DNA of 64,000 bases from Anisodus tanguticus (lineage: Eukaryota; Streptophyta; Magnoliopsida; Solanales; Solanaceae). Positions within the stretch are counted from its first letter, which is position 1, and each line of letters begins with the position of its first letter. Below are positions 31,559-42,800 of the stretch, one piece after another. A model generated the notes under the pieces. It did not search any database and was not told where the DNA came from. It saw only the letters and a program-made list of their open reading frames with translations. The DNA is taken from the NCBI GenBank assembly GCA_034509755.1, contig CM067541.1, forward strand, positions 17,410,001 through 17,474,000, written 5' to 3'. Both the position numbers and the translations under genes were made by a program.

Positions 31559-32792
31559 TGTCGGAATATTGCAAAGCAGTACGGGAAGTAAATAAATATT
31601 ACAAGTGTTCGAAAGGATAAACAAGTAGGCCAATGTTTAGAACTGCCGCAAGCTTGTTAAGTCTTGAATCTTGATAACCTGAAATCAAGAAACACTAAAT
31701 CTGAATTGTTACAACCGTGTGCTGAGTCGAGTGATGACACTCTGTCCTTAAGACAAGATTGCCCCGTATATATGCTTTTACGTTAACGGGCAATAGTCTC
31801 CCAAGATAAAATAACACTTTAATCAACACTACAAAGCAAATAGGTTGATTCTGACGAAGAAAACAAATACGAATCGACTTGATGAAGAAATGGAAAAAGA
31901 AGGAAGAGTTTTCTGTTTTCGTCCCAACGTTACTGCTCACGTTTTGGACTGTGTTTTACTCTTCTGTTTGTCTCTGTGTATATATTTCTGTGTCATATTA
32001 TGTATGTTCTATGTAACACAATTGAGCCAAAAGGCATCAATATATATAGCATAAGGGAGGCTTCTCAACTGCCAAGACATGGCTGTTAAAGCCATTGAAG
32101 GAGGGAATTAAACAACCAAGTAATGGTTGTTTATGACCATTGAAAGAGGGTGTAATTCAGTCAAGTAATGGTTGTTAATGGAGGGAGTTAATCAGCCAAG
32201 TAATGGCTGGATAATGCACAATAATGCCCCAAAAATCAACTCCAACGGTAGGCAGAAACTTTCTGCCTTCCGTTGTTCCCAAATTCAACATTCCAGAAAC
32301 TCCAGGGACCAAACTGTAAATATTAAACAATTTGGGGTCCAAAGAGATAATACCAGAAGAAGCCCACGACCCATGACCCGTGATCCGAGCCCGAGCCCGG
32401 ACGGGACGGGCGAGCGGCGGCGACGCGCATGTGGGCTTAGCCTTGAACCCAAACACATCTAGGTCCTCCCTCCTTTAAACATATGGGATACCCCTTGGGG
32501 TCCCAAACCCTTATACAATTTAGAGACTTATAAAGAGAGCAATTCTTCCTTTTCCTACCGATGTGGTAGATTTGTCCCACACCATATTTCTATGCCTCAA
32601 ACACCTTACTTCGTAGACCAATATCTCTTTCATTTCTCAACGAAATTTGACGATTCTTGGCCCTACGGTCATCTACTCACTTAGTAGATTATGCACGTGA
32701 GAAGAGACAAAGCCTTCAACATGCGAAACCCCAGTGTTTAATTCATTAAATATGAGTGGACGCACCTCCTCACCAAAGGCAAATTTCCAACA
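31559..32792 (-). repeat. right LTR (5' LTR) of copia C2
   Basis: 1,234 bases, TGTCGG...CCAACA on +. Read on - it would drive transcription leftward. The sequence after it on - (ACTTAAGACAAGATTTG) does not match a methionine-tRNA primer site, so the primer is unassigned. Confidence 0.9.
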
Positions 32793-32797
32793 ATTTC

Positions 32798-33357
32798 ATG
32801 ATACTCTATATAGTCAACTTGTTTATCATAATAATCAGCACAAATGCAACATACCCGAATAATTGTTTGATCGATAAGTATGAAACACATTTGACTAATT
32901 GCCTCTGTCGTTAACCAAATCAAACATATTTGATCAAGTCAACATCGTGATTAAATTAAAGTGGTGAGAAATTAAGTGAAGTGTTTCGGCAAATAGTTAA
33001 ACAAATTCAAAAGCCAAATCATAAATCAATGCCAGCATTTGACAGTAAGTGATTCGATTAAATAAATGAATCAAAAAAAAATTGTGGTGCACCTGCAGTG
33101 GGGCTTAACATTACAGTCAAATATGCAGATGAATCCATTCGTCACAGTCAAATTTTAGAAGTAATATTTCTGTAATAGTTCACGACAAATTACAAACTAA
33201 AGATCTCTATAATCGTACGGAAAACTTATCTTGGCATATAATTCCCAACATATCCAGTTTGATTCTCGTCAAAGATGTAAGACACCAAATTTTCATTTCA
33301 GGAGACATATTTTCACTATAATTTATTTGGAACTTACAGCGGATTTTTTTTTTATAA
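32798..33357. other. AT-rich DNA between copia C2 and the F-box fragment
   Basis: This is the right-hand flank of the C2 target site and was contiguous with 26044 before insertion. No frame or RNA gene is convincing. It could hold the 5' end of the proposed Helitron, but I could not find a TC end. Confidence 0.4.
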
Positions 33358-33711
33358 CTACACAAAGGAGGTAATAATGTGGAAGCAAAAATATATTGGA
33401 AGTTGAGGAAAACTCATGCTGACCCAAAGAGAAATTCAACTTTGACGAAGTTGCTCATCTCTGCTCTACTGCATGCCATTGATCAATTTTCCAAACTACC
33501 AACGCCAATTTGGCAGCACATTATGTCTTTCCTTGCTATTAAAGATGCTGCGAGAACTAGTATATTGTCCAAGTCTTGGAACACTGCTTGGAGTTCCTTC
33601 TCCTCCTTAAATTTTGGCAATCATACTCTCATGAGGAACTCGAAATCGACAAATATTGTGAATCAAGTTCTAGTAAATCTGCTACAGCGCAATATCTCTA
33701 TACAAAGGTTC
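33358..33711 (+). pseudogene. F-box (FBD/LRR-type) protein fragment truncated by a copia LTR
   Basis: An open stretch encodes AIDQFSKLPTPIWQHIMSFL then AIKDAARTSILSKSWNTAWS, a clear F-box of the F-box/FBD/LRR family (usual form: D.IS.LPD.IL..ILSFL..K.AVRTS.LSKRW...W). It continues as FSSLNFGNH and LVNLLQRNISIQRF. It ends exactly where the LTR begins (33712). No ATG lies upstream in frame; the first in-frame Met is inside the F-box (MSFL), so the 5' end is missing or in another exon. F-box proteins bind SKP1 in SCF ubiquitin ligases. The LRR/FBD part is not found nearby. Confidence 0.75.
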
Positions 33712-33826
33712 TGAAACAATATATGTTCCGAATGAATATGAATTACATGTACAATGGAGTATTTATAGTAAATAAATACACACAAAAGACTAAGCTACCC
33801 TTGAGTATAATACACAATATTTATCA
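33712..33826 (-). repeat. very short copia LTR (115 bp), 3' LTR on minus strand
   Basis: On - it begins TGATAAATATTGTGTATTAT, whose TGA is also the pol stop codon. It contains TATAAATACTCC and ends ATATTGTTTCA at the F-box fragment. The length is unusually small for an LTR but complete by its TG...CA ends. No second copy was found, so this rests on position next to pol and the internal TATA box. Confidence 0.6.
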
Positions 33827-34470
33827 CCCATCAAGCGATGCGTGATCTGGATGAACACCGAACTTGTCACGTAACAGAAGCAACCTTGGTGAAGGAAGAG
33901 CCTTCGTCAACAAATCAGCATATTGATCATTAGTAGGAACATAATGGACTTGCAAATCTCCAGAAGCAACCTTTTTCCGTACAAAATGAATATCTATTTC
34001 AATATGCTTGTTACGAGCATGTTGTACATGATTGTAAGAGAGATAGATGATGCTCACATTGTCGCAGTAAATAGTAGAAATGGTTGAACGGGTATGTGAA
34101 GATCACGAAGCAGTGAATGCATCCATGTATACTCATGTCATTGCTCCTAAATCCCATGTTTTGTTATCCATAAGAGCATTATACTCTTGTCATTGCTCGT
34201 CTCCAATTGGGGTCCGTTGCAACTTCCTTAGAAGATGCTGATTCAGATGGGAGTGACGAGGTGTTTGAAAAAAGAGAAGGAAGTATACGCGGCTTAAGAC
34301 TATCGGTTTGAGCACGTGTGATCATGTGATGTTGTTTGGATGAAGAAGGTCATGAATGAAGGGAAGAGAGAAGAGGAGATTGTGGTGAATTAGATACATG
34401 TGAAGGTGGAAGAGACTTAGAATCTAAGGATTGTGCAGCGGGATTAAAGTGACTTGAATGAGAAGGACTT
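33827..34470 (-). mobile_element. internally deleted copia fragment C3, minus strand
   Basis: On -, the part nearest the LTR is the RNase H end: VQHARNKHIEIDIHFVRKKV then YVPTNDQYADLLTKAL (34057-33824). Further upstream (34134-34060) are YTWMHSLLRDLHIPVQPF in a shifted frame. At about 34135 this joins directly to ALMDNKTWDL (34200-34150), which belongs at the start of RT, so most of RT is deleted. The Ser/His-rich linker lies upstream (34460-34210). The element is cut at about 34470 by the next copia. Confidence 0.75.
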
Positions 34471-34658
34471 TGTCTAGAATTAGAGGATAATAATAGAATA
34501 TTTCTACAATAATTAATTGTACATCTCCTATATTAGGTAGAATTATATTTCTCTTATAATTAGGATTAATTAGTTACTTTGTTTGTAGCAAAGTAAATAT
34601 TTCTGTAACACATAAGTAAATCATTAATGAATAAGATCAAGGAAAAATATTTCTTACA
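34471..34658 (+). repeat. probable 5' LTR of copia C4
   Basis: Ends AAATATTTCTTACA immediately before the primer site. The start TGTCTAGAATTAG is a guess because no second LTR exists for comparison. It contains repeated AATTA-rich motifs. Confidence 0.45.
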
Positions 34659-34770
34659 TGGTATCAGTAGTCTAAGGAAAGTTCCTGAAACCCTAACCCT
34701 GCTTCCTTGTGTCCGACGCCCCCTACCCCCGTTTTCTTTTTGCCGCCGACCACCCTTCTCCCCGTCAGCC

Positions 34771-35580
34771 ATGTCTGACTCAAAATCTTCTTTTCATCCA
34801 GCCCTCACAGTTTCCAACATCAAATCTCATGTTTCCATCATTCTTGAGATGGAAAACGTCCATTATGCAACGTGGGTGGAGCTCTTCAAGATTCACTGTC
34901 GCTCCCACCGGATCATTCATCACATAATTCCACCGGAAAAAGAAAAGGAGAAGGTGCCGAAAACCGACGATGAAAGAGAATTATGGTTAATCCTTGATGC
35001 GACAGTATTTATGCCACTATTTCTAGTGATTTGTTGCATACAATTATTGAGCCTGACTCCACGGTGATGGAGGCTTGGGATTGCTTACGCGACATATTCC
35101 AAGACAACAAAAATTTACGGGGTCGTTACTCTTGAACAGGAATTCTCCACCACCAACATGACAAACTTTCCCAATGATTCCGCATATTGTCAACGACTCA
35201 AGGTGTTGTCGGACCAACTCAAGAACATCGGCACGCTAGTCACTAACAATCGGCTTGTTTTACAACAAGTGGTCGGCCTCACCGACGCATATAGTGGAGT
35301 GGGTACGCTCATCCGCCAAAGTAATCCTCTTTCACCATTTTACCAAGCCCTCTCTATGCTGATTCTCGAAGAAGGGGATTTTCCGAGAAGATAGCCACCA
35401 TGTCAAATTCCGCCTTAGTTGTCGCTCCGTCCGATGAGAGTTCATCACAATTTGAAAATTTGCCGCCAAATCGTGGCCAGAAGTGCCGAAATGACGGTAA
35501 TGTGAGCAAAAACCATGGTGGCGGCCGCAGGGGTGGTAAAGACGGCTATAACCGCCTCGAAAGAGGTGGCGGCCAGTAGC
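34771..35580 (+). pseudogene. gag of copia C4, frameshifted
   Basis: MSDSKSSFHPALTVSNIKSH (34771) begins a Gag with the same fold as C1 and C5 (ILEMENVHYATWVELFKIHC). The frame changes near 34998 and continues through TMEAWDCLRDIFQDNK-like and 35158-35394 (DSAYCQRLKVLSDQLKNIGT, YSGVGTLIRQSNPLSPFYQA). It ends in a Gly/Arg-rich basic tail (GGGRRGGKDGYNRLERGGGQ) without a visible CCHC knuckle. Confidence 0.8.
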
Positions 35581-35656
35581 AACCGCCAGCCTAGTGCAGC
35601 CGAGGGCACCCTGGGGCAGTGGGCCGACACCATGGACCTGGCAATGGCCTTAGGCC

Positions 35657-37197
35657 ATGTTGCCCTGCCCCTATCCAGCCGACAGTGATTGGGCCAGGCC
35701 CAGGTCACATCCAGCAATCCAGCAGGCCGATCCAGCAGACATCAACCCAGGAATTCTTGGGCCACTGCTGATCCAGTGGCAGCAGGCCCACTCGGCAGTA
35801 GTGACCCTGACAAATATCGAGGCCGCGATGCACACTTTTGGGCTTACTCCACCCGACGCAAATTGGTACATGGACACCGGTGCAACGTCACATATGACGT
35901 CCTCACAAGGTAATCTCTCATCCTACTTTAATTTGAGCAATAATTGTGGTATAATTGTCGGAAATGTTCATTCAATTCCAATTCATAGTTATGGTACTTC
36001 AAACTTGTCTCCCCCGAACCCACCGTTAATTTTGAAAAATGTCCTTCACGCACCTAAATTAATTAAAAACTTGATTTCAGTTAGAAAATTTACCATTAAT
36101 AATTGGGTTTCTGTTGAATTTGATCTTTTTGAGTTTTTCGTGAAGGATTTTCAGACAAGGATGCGTCTAATGAGACTTGATAGTCGGAGCGAGATTTATC
36201 CAATCACCACAACCACACATCAAGCCAAATTACCATCTACTTTTACAGCTTTAGCTCATTCTTTATGACATGAACGTTTGGGTCATCCGGGAGCACTTGT
36301 TTTTGCTTCCCTTAAACAAAATAAATTTATTGAGTGTCCTAGACCTCGTAGTTCTCATGTTTGTCGTTCTTGTTCTCTTGGAAAACATGTTAAGTTGCCT
36401 TTTGTTGCTTCGAATTCTCGTATTGTTATGCCCTTTGATATTATTCATAGTGATATTTGGACATCTCCTATTTTGAGCTCTTCGGGCCACCAATATTATC
36501 TTCTGTTGTTGGATGATTACTCTAATTTTTTGTGGATGTTTTCTTTGTCTAAGAAGTCACACATTTTTTCCACATTATAATCCTTTAGAGCATACATCCG
36601 TACTCAATTTGAATGGGACATTAAAAATATTCAGTGTGATAATGGTAGAGAATTTGATAATGAATTTTTTGGAATTTTTGCAAAACTAATGATTTGTCGT
36701 TTCGTCTCTCGTGTTCACATACATCATCTCAAAATGGAAAAGCAGAAAGAAAAATTCGAACCATTATCAATATTGTTAGAACCTTACTTGCCCATGACTC
36801 TCTACCACCATCTTTTTGGCATAATGCGTTACAAATGACAACCTATCTGTTAAACATACTTCCAAACAAACAAGTAACTTACCAATATCCACACAAAGTT
36901 TTATACCTAAGGGACCCTTCATATTCTCATTTACGAATTTTTGGGTGCTTATGCTATCTCCTCTTTCCTTCTACTGCCATTAATAAACTACAACCCCGGT
37001 CAACTCCGTGTGTTTTTTCGGAATATCCGTCAAATCATTATGGTTACAAATGTTTCGACTTATCCTCTAATAAAATCATCATAAGTTGTCACGTAATTTT
37101 TTATGAAACAAATTTTCCTTTTGCTAAATTATATTGTTCCGAGCCTCCTACCTATGAATTTCTTGACGATAGCATACCCCTGATTATTTTAATCTAA
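35657..37197 (+). pseudogene. protease and integrase of copia C4
   Basis: The protease is in 35657-36268: NWYMDTGATSHMTSSQ keeps the catalytic DTG. The integrase core follows: HSDIWTSPILSSSGHQYYLL then LLDDYSNFLWMFSLSKKS (36278-36580), QCDNGREFDN (about 36633), and SQNGKAERKIRTIINIV (36730) retaining the Glu. The tail PPSFWHNALQMTTYLLNILP is in 36694-37197. A few frameshifts and stops interrupt it (36580, about 36690). Confidence 0.8.
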
Positions 37198-38177
37198 ATT
37201 TGTTAGTTCGTCACTAGCCGTTAATAAAAAATTCATGAAATATATCAGGAAGTCTTTCATTTAAATAGTTGATTTAATTCGCAGTAAGATTCAAAACTAT
37301 GGCGTGTGTCTATTCACACCTCATAAACTTCTTTTCCAGTAAGATTTGAACATAGGACTGCACTTAATTCACATATCATAAGTTGTGATCTTACAACTAA
37401 ATCAAAGCCATAAGGGCCATCTATATTGGATTCCTCTGACTGGACTAACTGAAGGCTCCACAAATCATCCCTTCCCAACCAGCCCGCCCTGTCGATCTTG
37501 TAAGATCAGCTAATTCAAAGAGGTTAATCTGATATGGATGGGCACGAAGAAGAAGACAGGTAGCAGAAATGCAAAAGAGAAGAGAAAATAAAAACTGTAG
37601 ATAGTGTCTCCGAATGCCAATAGCTATACATACTTACAAACAATACATGGTCTCTGAATGTCATTGACTCTGCTCACTTCTGGATGAATCTTATGTTTAT
37701 TTGACATTGTTACATACTCCAAAAGGAGACCTTAGAGTAGGAATATCTTGATTCGAGATCTGCAATAAATATTTCGTGGAAATTTGAAGTCTGGTAAACT
37801 TTAAGTAAACAGGAAGAGTTTCATAGTTCTATTCTATGATTGAGAAATTGGTGGAAGAAACAACGGGCAATGACCAACATCTGATCTGATAAGTATCTAT
37901 GAGGTACAATACTATTGAGTTATGACTTATGAGATAGTGGGAAAGCTTGTAAGTTTATTTGAGAGAGGAAATATTTCAAGGAGAGATGTTTGAGCTTAAT
38001 TTGTCCATAGGCCACTGTTTTGTTGATGGAACTAACTCTATGATCTTCATCTTTGAGCATTCCCAATTCTTTTTGCAAGTAAATTGTGTTTACAAGTAAC
38101 ATGAAATTAATTTATTACTAAATTTAGAAACGTGTCATTCTTTATTTTGGACGGACTCACATAAATTGAGAAAAAGG
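37198..38177. other. non-coding interval
   Basis: About 980 bases with no recognisable coding block, terminal repeat or RNA gene. The C-terminal part of the F-box gene cut at 33711 was looked for here and not found. Confidence 0.45.
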
Positions 38178-38528
38178 TGTAAGTTCACGTTCAAAATGGT
38201 CCTTATTTTTGGGACGAGTTGAAACTCCTTTCAACTTCTTTCCCAAATCTGAAATTGTTGCCCAAAGAAAGAAATTGTTGTCCATTTTAATCTGGTCAAA
38301 TAACTGTTCTTGATGGTAGAACAATATAAAAGAGAAGCATCGGTTTTGAGTACCTAAGCACAGAAATACTACTTCCTTAATTACTACACCATCTAGTGAG
38401 TATTCTGAGTGCTTAGAAGACCGCCGGAGAAATCGACGCTGACAACGACATCAACCACGCTTCCATAACAATAACATGATGTATGTCGATCTTCTTTCCG
38501 ATGCAATATTGCTCTGAAATGTCTAACA
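38178..38528 (+). repeat. 5' LTR of copia C6
   Basis: TGTAAGTTCACG...AATGTCTAACA, 351 bases, then TT and the primer site. It contains ACAATATAAAAGAG, a TATA box, near 38322. It retains a TTTCAACTTC segment that the 3' LTR has lost. Confidence 0.85.
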
Positions 38529-38869
38529 TTTGGTATCAGAGCAATCATTTACCTCTGTCTTGTTGGTTTTCGGAATTTGCCAAAATCCATCAAAATGTGT
38601 CTTATTTTTAGATTTGTTTTTGAAACTTTTGAAGCAATCTGATGGTAGAAATCATATGGAAATTGATTTTCGAACATTTTCATGTTTTTAAAAATATGAT
38701 TTCAATATCTGGAATGGTGTATATGAGCGTGTCTAAACCGGGTCGAATAGGTGAAGAAGACGACTTGTGGACAATTTTTGGGCACTCCATTGTGGCTTTT
38801 GACATTTCATTAATTATGTGATGGCCCACTAGAGACCTTTTGTCTTTATCCATGTAATTGAATGGAGTT

Positions 38870-39300
38870 AGGGATGGCAGGTAAGTACAATTTTTCAGAT
38901 TTCGCATCGTACCCGTTTCAGTTGGGGCGGGTATAGGTATAACTTTGACGGGTAGTAGACGGATATGGGTAGGTGGTGTATTTGTAGTTATATCCGCCTC
39001 ATACCCGCCTGCCCCGCCCCGCATCCAACCGCTCGCCCCAAATTCACCCGTCCGCTTTATACCCGTCAACTATAAATTTATTTGTATAACTTTATATTTA
39101 TCTAAAGCCCAAATAATTTGGCACACATGATTTTAGCAGCCCATAAGCCCAATAATAATGAATTTTGAGAATATCCACTTGGGTGGTGGAACAGATGTGG
39201 ATTTAGGAATATACCCGCTTAGGCGGGTATGGACGTTGAAAATGTATCCTCGGGTGACGGATAGGTGACATGTATAAAATTTTCTGGCATGAGCGGATCA
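38870..39300 (+). mobile_element. hAT-like element piece in copia C6 leader
   Basis: Starts TAGGGATGGCAGG, a common hAT terminus, and has many GCGGGTA/TACCCGC motifs in both orientations (38930-39250). The matching right terminus was not found, so the end is approximate. It is non-coding. Confidence 0.4.
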
Positions 39301-39439
39301 AATAGTATATGTATATTTGGAAAAGATAAGAAACTAAAGTATGTCAGTGCGTTGTAAAGGAGGTTTTACTTCCTCCGTCACTGTAGAGACATTCAAGGTC
39401 TTGAAAGCTGTGATTCTTTAATTTATCTTTTCTTTAACT

Positions 39440-39681
39440 TTTTTTTTTTTTGAATGAGAAAGTCCCGAAGGCGAAACCCCTACCTGTACCAGAGGTCCCT
39501 TGGTCAAGTGGGATGTAAATAGAGGGATATGCGCGAGTGGCAGCCCTGCAAGAGAGAGTATCAACGGGACACGAACCCAGCAACAGCCCTTGCAATATTT
39601 CAGCAAAGACTGTCACCACACGGATTCGAACCCGCGACGTCGGAGTGGTTGTACCCCAACTCGCCTGTGCCCGGGGCATCC
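39440..39681 (-). mobile_element. tRNA-derived SINE in copia C6 leader
   Basis: On - it starts GGATGCCCCGGGCACAGGCG and has the Pol III box B GGGTTCGAATCC (39633-39622). It ends in a short A tract (poly-T at 39440-39451 on +). An 11-base target duplication TTTCTTTAACT flanks it (39429-39439 and 39682-39692). Length 242 bp fits a plant SINE. The internal box A is plausible near GAGTTGGGGTACAA. Confidence 0.88.
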
Positions 39682-39970
39682 TTTCTTTAACTATTCTTTG
39701 CTTCATAAAATTTCTTGAATTGCACAGTTTTTAGATTTTTTATACAGCTTTTGTTATTCTGTATAAATTCTTATTTGTGCTTTTAAGATTCAGAATTTTT
39801 TAGTTTCATTAATTTGAATGGTAACGTGCTTAAGTTAGTTCATTGTTGTATGTGTATTACTTCTTTTACATACACCGGAGAAGTACTTTAGCACGAAGCT
39901 TAATTTTATTGCATGATGTTTTAGAAATAAATATTGTATGATCTTTCAGAATTAATGTCTAGTGCTCCAT

Positions 39971-40195
39971 ATAATTTTATTTGATGAAGATTTAATCACA
40001 GCAATTTTGATTAAATAAAATTATATATTTTATTTAGGATCACATAAGAAAATTATAGACATTAACTAAGGACTAATGTATGAGTGATATGTAGTTATAG
40101 TTTTATTTGATTGAAGATTAGCCGCAACCTCCTTAATTGAATAAAATTTTAAAGCTAAGGATCACATAAAGATATTTTTGACATTATAATTGTGA
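39971..40195 (+). repeat. two imperfect tandem leader repeats in copia C6
   Basis: Units at 39971-40076 and 40094-40195 share TTTTATTTGAT-GAAGATT, GAATAAAATT..., AGGATCACATAA and GACATTA. They lie about 290 bases upstream of gag in the untranslated leader. Their role is unknown. Confidence 0.65.
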
Positions 40196-40477
40196 TTAAT
40201 TATGCACGATATAATAACTTAAGAATCTTTATTATTGGATTGCATAATTAATTAGGATAAAATATTAAATACTTTTCGTAATTATCCACAAGAATTATGA
40301 GTGAGATTTAATAGTTTTATCGTAAAGATAGAATATCATGCTAGTAAATCGATAATTCTATCTTAAAGAGTGAATTTAATCGAATTTAAAATTTAGCCAC
40401 AAGAAATTTTTATGTTAGTAAATTCAATTTTATATCATTTGCCTCAAATTTATTAAGCATGTATATTTTTTGCAGTT

Positions 40478-41810
40478 ATGCAACCTGCAAATTTCTCTGA
40501 TATTTGTGATATTCTCATACTGAATGGTGAGAACTATAAGATCTGTAAGGAGAGAATTCTTCTTCACTTAGGGTGCATGGACATTGGTTATGCTATCAGG
40601 AAAGACAAACCACCTACTAATGAAATCATCACTCAAGCTGAGATTGCTCTTCATTAACAATGGGAGCGCTCGAACCGTTTGAGTGTTATGCTCATTAAGA
40701 CCAAAATCTCTGCTGATATTCGTGGTTCTGTCGAATAATACAACAATGTCAGGACATTACTGAAGGTTATTGATGAACAATTTGAGACTTCAGATAAAGC
40801 ACTTGCAAACACCTTAATTATGAAATTCTCAACAATGAAGCTCACCAATGTGAGAGGTGTGCGTGATCACATCATGAAAATGCGAGACTTAGCGGCTCAA
40901 CTAAAGACTCTTGAGATTGAAATGTCTGAAACTTTTCTTGTGCACTCTATTTTGAACTCTCTTCCTCTACAGTACGACCCATTTAAGATCTCATATAACA
41001 AAGATAAATGGTCTATTAATGAACTTATGACCACGTGTGTTGAAGAGAAGGGTCGATTGTTGATTGAAACAAGAGAAAGTGCATTCGTGACTTCGATTTC
41101 TCTTGTATGTTATGAAGCTAATATAACTGTTGTTAGGATTGATTTTGCTTCTACAATCCACATTACAAATTCCTTGCAAGGTTTAAGAAACTTGCAGAAA
41201 TCAGTGGGGGCTGAGCAAAGCATCTATTCAGGAAACAAGATGCAGCTGCGTGTGGAGGTCATTGGGACATGCAATTTAGTTCTTAATAGTGATTTCATTT
41301 TGAAGTTAGAAAAGACCTTTTATGTTCCTAATTTTCCTAGGAACTTAATTTCAGTTTTAAGAGTTGTACCCTTGGAATATTCCTTCATTTTAGAAGGTTA
41401 TTCCAAACTTTTTTATAAATCTAAACTTGTTGAAAATGGTACATTCTTTGATGATCTTTTCTGTCTTGATTTACAAAATGATTCCACTCATAATGTTATG
41501 CATGCCCAAACTGGTATTAAACGATGTATTATGAATGAAGATTCCTCTATTTTATGGCATCAAAGATTGGAACATATCTTCATAGATAGAATTAAGAGAT
41601 TAACAAATGATGGAGTACTTAGTACTTTAGATTTTACTGATTTCGATACTTGTGTGGACTGCATTAAGGGAAAACAGACCAATAAATCGAAGAAAGGTGT
41701 CAAGAGGAGTTCAACCATATTAGAAATCATACATTCAGATATATGTTGTCCAGACAGGGACGCATATGGTCAGAAATACTTTATCACCTTTATAGATGAT
41801 TACTCATGAT
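40478..41810 (+). pseudogene. gag and protease-integrase start of copia C6
   Basis: Gag begins MQPANFSDICDILILNGENY (40478), includes LLHLGCMDIGYAIRKDKPP, has stops at about 40655 and 40736, then the open frame 40820-41809. This frame holds the Gag C-terminal half (LANTLIMKF..., HSILNSLPLQYDPFKISYNK) and runs directly into the protease-flank and integrase start: HQRLEHIFIDRIKRL, CVDCIKGKQTNKSKKG, IHSDICCPDRDAYGQKYFIT and FIDDYS. No DTG/DSG protease triplet or CCHC knuckle is present, so an internal deletion removed them. Confidence 0.75.
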
Positions 41811-42800
41811 ACATGTATCTCTACATGCTTCATAATAAAAGCGAAGCATTAGAAGTCTTTAAAGTTTTCAAGGTTGCAGTAGAAAAACAATACGAAAAGC
41901 TAATTCAGATTCTGAGGACTGATAAAGGTGGTGAAAACTATGGTAGATACACTAAGGATGGACAAGCATAGGGTCGTTTGTGAAGTTTCTTCAAGAAAAT
42001 GGAATTGCTGCCCAATACACTAGGCCTGGTTCTCCAGACCAAAATAGTGTAGCAGATAGAAGAAACCGAACATTATTGGACATGGTGCGTAGTATGCTAA
42101 GTAGCTCTAAGCTACCTAAGTCCTTGTGGATTGAATCTCTTAAGACGCCAATGTATATATTAAATCGAGTTTCAACCAAGGGTGTCCCAAAGACACCTTT
42201 TGAGTTGTTCAAAAGTTGAAAACCGAGTTTGAGACATATACGCGTATAGAGATGCTCGTCTGAAGTTACAATCTACAACCCACAAGAAAAGAAACTGAAT
42301 CCTAGGACCATTAGCGGATATTTCATTGGATATGCCAAATTTTTTAAGGGATACAAATTCTACTCTCCATCTAATAACACCAGGATTGTGGAATCAAGAA
42401 ATGCAAAGTTTCTTGAGAATTACTTAATTAGTGAGAGTGATCAGTTTTAGAATACAACTTCTGTAAGCGATCAACCTTCTACTTCAAAAGAAAGATTGGT
42501 TATCGTTCATAACACCCCTCAAGTACAATCGGGGGTTGAGCACCCGATCAATGAAATTTCACAAGTTGCTAAAAAAAATTCAGTAGATCAAGTTGTTCAA
42601 GAAATTCTAGAAATTATTGAACAACAAGTTGAACAACATGACCTTCAGGAAAATGTTGACACAACATTGAGGAGATCTACTAGAGAAAGGAAATCAATTC
42701 TTAGTGACTATGTTGTGTATTTGCAAGAATCTGATATTGGAGTAAAAAATAATCATGAGTCTTTTTCACAAGTCATGAATTGTAAAGAGTTAGAATTGTA
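41811..42800 (+). pseudogene. integrase core and linker of copia C6
   Basis: Following a stop after FIDDYS, the core continues ILRTDKGGENYGRY (about 41910) and, in 41980-42219, YTRPGSPDQNSVADRRNRTL. The catalytic Glu of NG.AERRNRTL reads Asp here (VADRR). YNPQEKKLNPRTISGYFIGY follows near 42280 and the acidic linker is in 42496-42801. Stops and frameshifts separate the parts. Confidence 0.75.

Larger units (their letters stand above)
26045..32792 (-). mobile_element. Angela-like Ty1/copia element C2, decayed, minus strand
   Basis: Direct repeats of about 1.23 kb (26045-27277 and 31559-32792) flank a 4.3-kb interior, and a perfect target duplication ATTTC borders them (26040-26044 and 32793-32797). 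Read on -, the LTR begins TGTTGGAAATTT. Interior traces in - order are Gag (31525-31244), a protease-flank segment resembling KVEGIGEVVL (about 30430), integrase (30032-29808), RNase H (28390-28200) and the C-terminus with SRGMVLKPKQYEPL (27940). This order is copia. Long LTRs and this tail suggest the Angela group. The interior is shortened and full of stops. Confidence 0.88.
34471..37197 (+). mobile_element. Ale-like copia C4, 3' truncated
   Basis: A probable 5' LTR (34471-34658) is followed by the perfect primer-site start TGGTATCAGTAGTC (34659). Gag, protease and integrase follow in copia order and are close relatives of C1 and C5. The sequence stops after the integrase tail and start of the linker (about 37197), with no RT, RNase H or 3' LTR. 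No target duplication could be identified. Confidence 0.8.

Noticed and set aside
37250..37420. tRNA-like or SINE box B around AGATTTGAACATAGG
   Set aside because: Does not match box B well and no box A, tail or duplication is present.
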